This document shows, one piece after another, positions 58,718 through 64,000 of a stretch of 64,000 nucleotides of DNA; position 1 is the stretch's first letter, and every line of letters begins with the position of its first letter. The stretch lies in the NCBI RefSeq assembly GCF_026130605.1, contig NZ_JANFAU010000015.1, positions 33,199 to 97,198 of the forward strand, in the 5' to 3' direction. The notes under the pieces are model-generated. The model made no database searches. It was not told the DNA's origin and saw only the letters and a list, made by a program, of their open reading frames with translations. The DNA is from Sphingomonas lycopersici (GTDB taxonomy: Bacteria; Pseudomonadota; Alphaproteobacteria; Sphingomonadales; Sphingomonadaceae). A program made the translations under genes and the position numbers.

Positions 58718-59956
58718 CTACTTCATCCCCTTCGCGACCTGCTCCGCGCGCTCCATCACGCGCAGCACATTGCCGCCGGCGAGCTTGGCGATATCCGCGT
58801 CGGACCAGCCGCGCCGCATCAGTTCCTCGAACAGCTTGGGATAGGTCGAAACGTCCTCGAGCCCGACCGGCAGCGGATGCCCGACCCCGTCGAAATCGGA
58901 GCCGATCCCGACATGATCATGCCCGGCAATCTTCGCGACATGCTCGATATGATCCGCGACTTCGCTCAGCGTCACCGCGGGCTCGGGATGCTCCTTGAGC
59001 CACGCGGCATAAGCCTCGGCGGCTTTGTCCGGCTGGCCGATATAGAGCCCGCGGAACGGCGGGGCGTTGAGCCGGGTCTTTTCCGCCGCCGAATCCGCCG
59101 CCCAGCGGCGCGACTTGTCCGAAACATAAGCCGGGGCGAAATCGACCATCACTACCCCGCCGTTCGCCGGGAGCAGCCGCAGCACATCGTCCGAGACGTT
59201 GCGCGGGTGATCGTTGACCGCGCGCGCGCCGGAGTGGGAGAAGATCACCGGCGCCTTGGTCGTGGCGAGCGCGGCGCGCATCGTCGCCTCGCTGACATGC
59301 GACAGATCGACCAGCATCCCCAGCCGATTGAGTTCGAGCACCACCTGCTTGCCGAAATCGGTGAGGCCATTGTGCTTGGGATCGTCGGTTGCCGAATCCG
59401 CCCAGTCGATCGTGCGCGAATGCGTCAGCGTCAGATAGCCCGCGCCGAGCGCGGCATAGGTGCGCAGGATCGACAGATTGCCGTCGATCTGCCCGCCGCC
59501 CTCGACCCCCATCATCGAGGCGATCTTGCCCGCGGCATGCGCGCGGCGCACGTCGGCGGCGGTGCGCGCCAAGGCGAAGGTCTCGGGGTAACGCGCGACG
59601 ATCGACTTCACGAGATCGATCTGTTCCAGCGTCTGCTCGACCTGCTCCTTGCCCGGCAGATCGGCCGAGACATAGACCGACCAGAATTGGCCGCCGAGCA
59701 TCCCGCGCCGCAATCGCGCGATATCGGTGTCATAGGGCTCGCCCTTGACCTGCGAGAGATCCTTGAGGTCGATCGTCCAGCGCTTGTCGCCCTCGCGGTC
59801 GCGCAGCGCCTCGGGCCAGTCGTTATGCCCGTCGATCAGCGGGGTCGCGCGCAGGATGCGGGCGACCCGCGCGGCATAATCCTGCGCCGCCGCCGGGATC
59901 GGCAGCAGCGCGACGCACAGAGCGGCGGTCAGCGCCGCAACAGGCGCGCGCCTCAC
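58718..59956 (-). CDS. Membrane dipeptidase, M19 family
   Basis: Exported zinc dipeptidase of 412 residues. Signal peptide to about residue 24 (LPIPAAAQDYA); zinc ligands in LIDGHNDW, GVEGGG, LSHVS and FSHSGAR; the catalytic Asp in GSDFDGV. GTG start overlaps the monooxygenase stop (GTGA), so the two are transcribed together. Hydrolyses dipeptides or D-amino-acid amides in the periplasm; relation to the monooxygenase is not obvious. Confidence 0.92.
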   Translation of the reverse strand: MRRAPVAALTAALCVALLPIPAAAQDYAARVARILRATPLIDGHNDWPEALRDREGDKRWTIDLKDLSQVKGEPYDTDIARLRRGMLGGQFWSVYVSADLPGKEQVEQTLEQIDLVKSIVARYPETFALARTAADVRRAHAAGKIASMMGVEGGGQIDGNLSILRTYAALGAGYLTLTHSRTIDWADSATDDPKHNGLTDFGKQVVLELNRLGMLVDLSHVSEATMRAALATTKAPVIFSHSGARAVNDHPRNVSDDVLRLLPANGGVVMVDFAPAYVSDKSRRWAADSAAEKTRLNAPPFRGLYIGQPDKAAEAYAAWLKEHPEPAVTLSEVADHIEHVAKIAGHDHVGIGSDFDGVGHPLPVGLEDVSTYPKLFEELMRRGWSDADIAKLAGGNVLRVMERAEQVAKGMK

Positions 59957-61488
59957 GCAGCGGCCATCGAGCTTGCCTCGGCCGGGGCTTTGCCGGCGCG
60001 GCGCTTGCCGTCGTAGATGAATTCGGTGCCGTCGAGGTCGATCAATGGAAATTCGTCCTTTTCCCGCCAGTAATCCTGATTGTGCATCCATTCCGGCTTG
60101 TCGCCGCGCACCGGCATCTTATCGAGCCCGCGCATCAGATAGCCGGGGTTGAAATTGCCCGCGTCGATCCACGGCAGCAGCGGCATATCCCTGTCTTCGT
60201 CGCGCAATGCGACGTCGACGCGTTTCGCGTTGAGCACGTCCATATGGTTGAGCAGCCGGCAGACGAAATCGCCGAGCATGTCGACCCGCAGCGTCCAGCT
60301 CGCGCGGAAATAGCCCATTACCCAGGCGAGGTTGGGCACGCCGGTGAACATCATCCCGCGATAATTGACCGTCTCGTGCCAATCGACCGCGCGGCCGTCG
60401 ACCGAGAAGGGGATGCCGCCCATCATCGAGAAATGGAATCCGGTCGCGGCGATGATGATATCGGCCTCGATCAAGTCGCCCGATTTGGTGCGGATGCCGG
60501 CCTCGGTGAAATGGTCGATCTCGTCGGTGACGACATCGACCTTGCCCGCCGCCACCGCGCGGAACAGATCGCCGTCGGGGACGAACGCCAGCCGCTGCTG
60601 CCATACGCGATAGCGCGGGGTGAAATCGGGCTCGAAGCGGAAATCCTCTCCGGCATAGGCGCGGATCAGTGCCTTCAATTCCTCGAACACCACATCGGGC
60701 TCGTTCTGGCAGCGCAGTGTGAGCTGATCCTGATCGTGCATCACCTGCGCGCGGACGACGCGGTGGACGGTCGGTTCGTCGATGCCGATCTGGCGCAGCC
60801 GGTCGGCGAGCTCGTTCTGGTTGGGTGCGCAGAAGAAATAGGTCGGCGAGCGCTGGAGCATCGTGACATGCGCGGCTTTCTCCGCCAGCGCCGGGACGAC
60901 GGTGGCCGCGGTTGCGCCCGAGCCGATCACCAGCACGCGCTTGCCGGCATAATCGAGCGCCGGGTCCCATAATTGCGCGTGGAGGAACAGCCCGCGATAA
61001 TCCGCCCGCCCCGGCCAGTCGGGGATGTACGGCGTTTCGTGGTCGTAATAGCCCTGGCACATCCACAGGAAATTGCAGGTGAAGGAGAGGGTGGCGCCGT
61101 CCGCCTTGCGCAACGCGTCGACGTGCCACAGATTTTCCGCGCTCGACCAGCGGCACGCGGTGATGCGGTGGCCGTAGCGAATGTGGCGGTCGATGTGATT
61201 CTCCGCGATCACCTCGCCCATATATTTCAATATCTCCGCCCCGCTGGCGATCGGGGCGCCGATCCACGGCTTGAACCTGTAGCCGAAGGTGTAGAGATCC
61301 GAATCCGATCGCACGCCGGGATATTTGTGGGTTTCCCACGTCCCGCCGAACGTGTCCTTCGCCTCCAGCACCAGATAGCTTTTCTCCGGGCATTGATCCT
61401 GGAGATGGAAAGCCGATCCGATGCCGGAAATGCCGGCGCCGACGATCAGCACGTCGACATGGGTGGGCGCGAGATCGTTCTGCTGCAC
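59953..61488 (-). CDS. Flavin-containing (Baeyer-Villiger-like) monooxygenase
   Basis: A 511-residue flavoprotein that inserts oxygen into a ketone or sulfur/nitrogen compound. FAD motif VGAGISGIGSA, GGTWETHKYPGVRSDSD typical of EtaA-type enzymes, NADPH motif VIGSGATAATVVPALAEKA, and the Baeyer-Villiger fingerprint read as YRGLFLHAQLW, i.e. with Tyr in place of the first Phe. ATATGFHF follows. Cytoplasmic. A perfect palindrome CCTTTA-N4-TAAAGG (61498-61513) lies 10 bases before the ATG. It is upstream of the dipeptidase and downstream of an acyl-CoA synthetase gene on the same strand. Confidence 0.92.
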   Translation of the reverse strand: MQQNDLAPTHVDVLIVGAGISGIGSAFHLQDQCPEKSYLVLEAKDTFGGTWETHKYPGVRSDSDLYTFGYRFKPWIGAPIASGAEILKYMGEVIAENHIDRHIRYGHRITACRWSSAENLWHVDALRKADGATLSFTCNFLWMCQGYYDHETPYIPDWPGRADYRGLFLHAQLWDPALDYAGKRVLVIGSGATAATVVPALAEKAAHVTMLQRSPTYFFCAPNQNELADRLRQIGIDEPTVHRVVRAQVMHDQDQLTLRCQNEPDVVFEELKALIRAYAGEDFRFEPDFTPRYRVWQQRLAFVPDGDLFRAVAAGKVDVVTDEIDHFTEAGIRTKSGDLIEADIIIAATGFHFSMMGGIPFSVDGRAVDWHETVNYRGMMFTGVPNLAWVMGYFRASWTLRVDMLGDFVCRLLNHMDVLNAKRVDVALRDEDRDMPLLPWIDAGNFNPGYLMRGLDKMPVRGDKPEWMHNQDYWREKDEFPLIDLDGTEFIYDGKRRAGKAPAEASSMAAA

Positions 61489-61497
61489 CGTGCCTCT

Positions 61498-61513
61498 CCT
61501 TTATCTCTAAAGG
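61498..61513. promoter_or_regulatory. Palindromic operator-like site before the monooxygenase
   Basis: Perfect CCTTTA-TCTC-TAAAGG in the 51-base gap between the acyl-CoA synthetase stop and the monooxygenase start. Spacing of four matches the CTTAG-N4-CTAAG sites but the half-site differs, so relatedness is uncertain. It also overlaps the ribosome-site position. Confidence 0.45.
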
Positions 61514-61539
61514 ACAGGCTAGTGTTTATTCGCCCGCGA

Positions 61540-63177
61540 TCAAGGGCGCGCGACCTCGAACGGCAGCGTGTACCCCTCCATCCGCTGGCGGATCAGCTTC
61601 TTGTCGATCTTGCCGGTCGCGCCGAGCGGGATTTCGGGGACGAACAGCACGTCGTCGGGCATCCACCATTTGGCGATCTTGCCGTCGAGATAGGCGTTGA
61701 GATCGTCCCGGCATGCGTTCGCGCCGGGCTTGAGCTGGCACAAGAGGATCGGCCGCTCGTCCCATTTCGGGTGCGCGACCCCGATCACCGCCGCGAGCGC
61801 GACCGCGGGGTGGCCGGTCGCGATATTCTCGATCTCGATCGAGCTGATCCACTCGCCGCCCGATTTCACCACGTCCTTGGCGCGATCGGTGATCTGCATA
61901 TAGCCCTTGTCGTCGATCGTGGAGACGTCGCCCGTGTCGAAAAAGCCCTCCGCATCGAGCACCTCGCCGCCCTCGCCGCCGAAATAGGAGGCGACGATCG
62001 TCGGACCCTTGATCATCAGCCGGCCCGGGGTCTTGCCGTCGTGCGGCAAGCGGTTGCCCGCATCGTCGGTGAGCTTGAGCTCGAGCCCGGCGAGCAGCCG
62101 CCCCTGTTTGGTGGCATAATGGACCCGCGCATCCTTATCCATCGCCGCCACCTCGGCCGAGGGCGAGGAAATGGTCGCGAGCGGCGAGGTTTCGGTCATT
62201 CCCCAGCCCTGGATCACCTCGACGCCATAATCGTCGCCGAAGGTGCGGATCAGCATCTCGGGCACCGCCGACCCGCCGATCACGACGCGCTTCAGCCCGC
62301 CGAGCCCGCGTCCGCTCGATTTGAGATAGTGCAGCACGCCCTGCCAGATCGTCGGCACCGCGGAGGAGAAGGTGATCTCCTCCTCCTCGATCAGATTGAC
62401 GAGCGATTCGCCGTCCATCCTCTGCCCGGGCAGCACCAGCTTGGCGCCGACCGCAGGGGCGGAATAGACCATCCCCCAGGCGTTGGCGTGGTACATCGGC
62501 ACGACCATCAGCACATTGTCGCGCGCCGAGAGCGCGAGCGCATCGGCCTGCAAGGTCATCAGCGCGTGGATGAAATTGGAACGGTGCGCGTAGAGCACGC
62601 CCTTGGGATTGCCCGTCGTCCCCGAGGTGTAGCAGAGGCCGCAGGCGGTATTCTCGTCGAACCCGCCCCAGGCGAACTCGGCCGGCTCGCCCGCGATCCA
62701 GCTTTCGAAGGCGGTTGCTGCGTAATCGGTCTTGGGCAGATCGGCGGCGTCGCACAGGAAGATGACGCGCTCGATCGTCGGCGCTTGCGGGAGAAGCTGG
62801 CCGACCAGCTCGGCGCAGCTCGGATCGGCGAACAGGATGCGATCCCCGGCGTGGTTGGCGATATAGGCGATCTGCTCGAGGAACAGCCGCGGGTTAAGCG
62901 TGTGGAGCACCGCGCCCATGTTCGCCGCGCCATACCAGACCGCGAGATGGCGGGCGGAATTCCACCCCATCGTCGCGACGCGATCGCCGGGGCGGATGCC
63001 GGCACGTGCAAGGCCGCTCGATACGCGCTTGGCGGCGGTGTGGAGCGCGGCATAATTGTCGCGCGTTACGACGCCATTGGCATCGCGCGACACGATCTCG
63101 CGCGCGCCATGCCACGTCGCCGCGTGATCGAGGAACTTATCGACCGTCAGCGCGCCATGCTGCATCAACCCGAGCAT
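61540..63177 (-). CDS. Acyl-CoA synthetase (AMP-forming)
   Basis: Long/medium-chain fatty-acid-CoA ligase-type enzyme of 545 residues. P-loop TSGTTGNPKGV, GWGMTETSP, DTGDVSTID, DRAKDVVKSGGEWIS and the catalytic Lys in ATGKIDKK. A GAGGAGAGG ribosome site precedes the ATG. Operator site 8 lies about 70 bases upstream, linking this ligase to the catabolic regulon 20 kb away. It may activate a carboxylate made by the monooxygenase gene next door. Confidence 0.93.
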   Translation of the reverse strand: MLGLMQHGALTVDKFLDHAATWHGAREIVSRDANGVVTRDNYAALHTAAKRVSSGLARAGIRPGDRVATMGWNSARHLAVWYGAANMGAVLHTLNPRLFLEQIAYIANHAGDRILFADPSCAELVGQLLPQAPTIERVIFLCDAADLPKTDYAATAFESWIAGEPAEFAWGGFDENTACGLCYTSGTTGNPKGVLYAHRSNFIHALMTLQADALALSARDNVLMVVPMYHANAWGMVYSAPAVGAKLVLPGQRMDGESLVNLIEEEEITFSSAVPTIWQGVLHYLKSSGRGLGGLKRVVIGGSAVPEMLIRTFGDDYGVEVIQGWGMTETSPLATISSPSAEVAAMDKDARVHYATKQGRLLAGLELKLTDDAGNRLPHDGKTPGRLMIKGPTIVASYFGGEGGEVLDAEGFFDTGDVSTIDDKGYMQITDRAKDVVKSGGEWISSIEIENIATGHPAVALAAVIGVAHPKWDERPILLCQLKPGANACRDDLNAYLDGKIAKWWMPDDVLFVPEIPLGATGKIDKKLIRQRMEGYTLPFEVARP

Positions 63178-63247
63178 TCGTGACCTCTCCTCATTCTCGC
63201 TTTGCCGCGAGAATAGGGGAAGTGTGCGTTATGCGAAAGCCCTGAAA

Positions 63248-63261
63248 CTTAGGTTACGAAG
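63248..63261. promoter_or_regulatory. Operator site 8 (CTTAG-N4-CGAAG)
   Basis: The eighth copy of the CTTAG-N4-CTAAG palindrome, in the gap between the NnrU gene stop and the acyl-CoA synthetase start. AATACT on the minus strand overlaps its end as a -10-like hexamer. Confidence 0.65.
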
Positions 63262-63264
63262 TAT

Positions 63265-63945
63265 TTAGCCGATCCAATACCAGATGCCAGCGCGCCACCC
63301 GGTGAGCGGGATATGCGCCCATGTCGCGACCAGCCACACGACCAGCCCGCCGGCAAGCGCGTGCATCCCGAACCCGCCGAAGCGCGCGCGGCCGGCGGCG
63401 ATCGCGGCGAACGGCCAATAGCTCGTGCGTTCTTGCCAGACGCGCCAGAAATCGGGCTGGAGCGTCGCCTTCTTCCGGTCCTGGAAGGCGGCGCCGACCA
63501 AAGCGAGAATGATGATCGCGATCGCGACGATGATGTTGGACGGTTCGGGATAGACCAGGATGTGCGCCGCGCCCCACAAGGCGAAGGCCCACATCATCGG
63601 GTGACGCGTCACCGCGAAGACGCCGCGCGCCGCGGGCACCTCGCCGGTCGCGGCCTGCGGCAGCGCCGGGTTGCGGATCAGCGATCCCATCAGGAGGATG
63701 CTGGCGATCAGCATCACCGCGGTCGCGATCGCCCAGGAGAGGTCGCCCGCGATCCACAAGGGCGCGCCGGGCGGGGCGGCGCGATAGGCGATAATCAGCC
63801 AGATCAATGTCGCAAAGGCGACGAGGCTGTAGAGCGCGAGAAATCCGCGCTCGCCGAGGCGCGCGACGAGCGGCGCGCGCAGCGGATGCGACAACAGGAA
63901 ATGCGTCCCGACGAATGCGGCCGCCGCCGCCAGCACATTGCCCAT
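63265..63945 (-). CDS. NnrU family membrane protein
   Basis: A 226-residue integral membrane protein with about five or six hydrophobic segments and the NnrU/isoprenylcysteine-methyltransferase-like RHPMMWAFALWG motif. Function of NnrU is uncertain; in denitrifiers it is linked to nitric oxide metabolism, in others it may be an envelope protein. I chose ATG 63945 after GGAGG; a longer frame through the upstream poly-C tract gives an implausible Pro-rich leader. Only 19 bases separate the start from that tract. Confidence 0.85.
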   Translation of the reverse strand: MGNVLAAAAAFVGTHFLLSHPLRAPLVARLGERGFLALYSLVAFATLIWLIIAYRAAPPGAPLWIAGDLSWAIATAVMLIASILLMGSLIRNPALPQAATGEVPAARGVFAVTRHPMMWAFALWGAAHILVYPEPSNIIVAIAIIILALVGAAFQDRKKATLQPDFWRVWQERTSYWPFAAIAAGRARFGGFGMHALAGGLVVWLVATWAHIPLTGWRAGIWYWIG

Positions 63946-63964
63946 CGCATCCTCCAATCGTCGT

Positions 63965-63981
63965 GGGGGGGGGGGGGGGGG
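63965..63981. repeat. Homopolymer of 17 G
   Basis: A run of 17 G on this strand (17 C on the coding strand of the NnrU gene), about 20-36 bases upstream of its ATG and 19 bases from the window end. Either a slipping tract in a promoter or an assembly artefact. Confidence 0.9.
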
Positions 63982-64000
63982 CGGCGCGCGACACACCACA

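Overview
The window is high-GC chromosomal DNA that looks like a Sphingomonas-type alphaproteobacterium. The reasons are three TonB-dependent receptors with sphingomonad-style signal peptides, an alphaproteobacterial lepB-rnc-era operon, many GTGA and ATGA gene overlaps, and three families of palindromic intergenic repeats. This placement is by eye and no database search was run. I saw no rRNA, tRNA, CRISPR array, insertion sequence or prophage.

Layout. 0.2-5 kb: a TonB receptor with palindromic promoter sites and a periplasmic M3 peptidase. 5.3-10 kb: a translationally coupled four-gene efflux operon (FUSC, DUF1656, HlyD adaptor, outer-membrane lipoprotein). 10-14.7 kb: an Nfu-type Fe-S carrier, a GT2 glycosyltransferase, an unusual aminotransferase-flavoprotein fusion and a chorismate mutase. 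14.8-26.3 kb: mostly housekeeping genes (rpsD with promoter and terminator, an S9 peptidase, a sirtuin, lepB-rnc-era with an intruding GIY-YIG gene, pgi, gor, lpdA).

26.5-45.3 kb is the most interesting part. It is a cluster of about 19 genes for an unassigned, probably catabolic, pathway: MetE-like methyltransferase, VOC protein, carboxymuconolactone-decarboxylase-like protein, SnoaL-like protein, two SDRs, TonB receptor, DUF3237 protein, two alpha/beta hydrolases, a reductase, an APH-type kinase, a divergent enolase, an HMG-CoA-lyase-like enzyme, LeuC and LeuD paralogues, a CaiB CoA-transferase, an FMN reductase and two MarR regulators. Seven promoter regions in this cluster, and one in front of an acyl-CoA synthetase at 63 kb, carry the same palindrome, CTTAG-N4-CTAAG, usually next to a -10-like hexamer. 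This points to a single regulon. Within it a reductase-kinase-enolase operon and a CoA-transferase/LeuCD/lyase set look like two consecutive metabolic modules. The enolase has lost several substrate-site residues, so its substrate is probably not 2-phosphoglycerate.

45.4-58.7 kb: a polysaccharide deacetylase, then a divergent N-acetylglucosamine/chitooligosaccharide locus. nagA, nagB-II and nagR lie on one strand. A TonB receptor, a GH20 hexosaminidase, an EIIA-HPr-EI fusion and an EIICB permease lie on the other, with paired NagR-like motifs between them. 58.7-64 kb: an M19 dipeptidase, a Baeyer-Villiger-like monooxygenase, an acyl-CoA synthetase and an NnrU-family membrane protein with a run of 17 G upstream.
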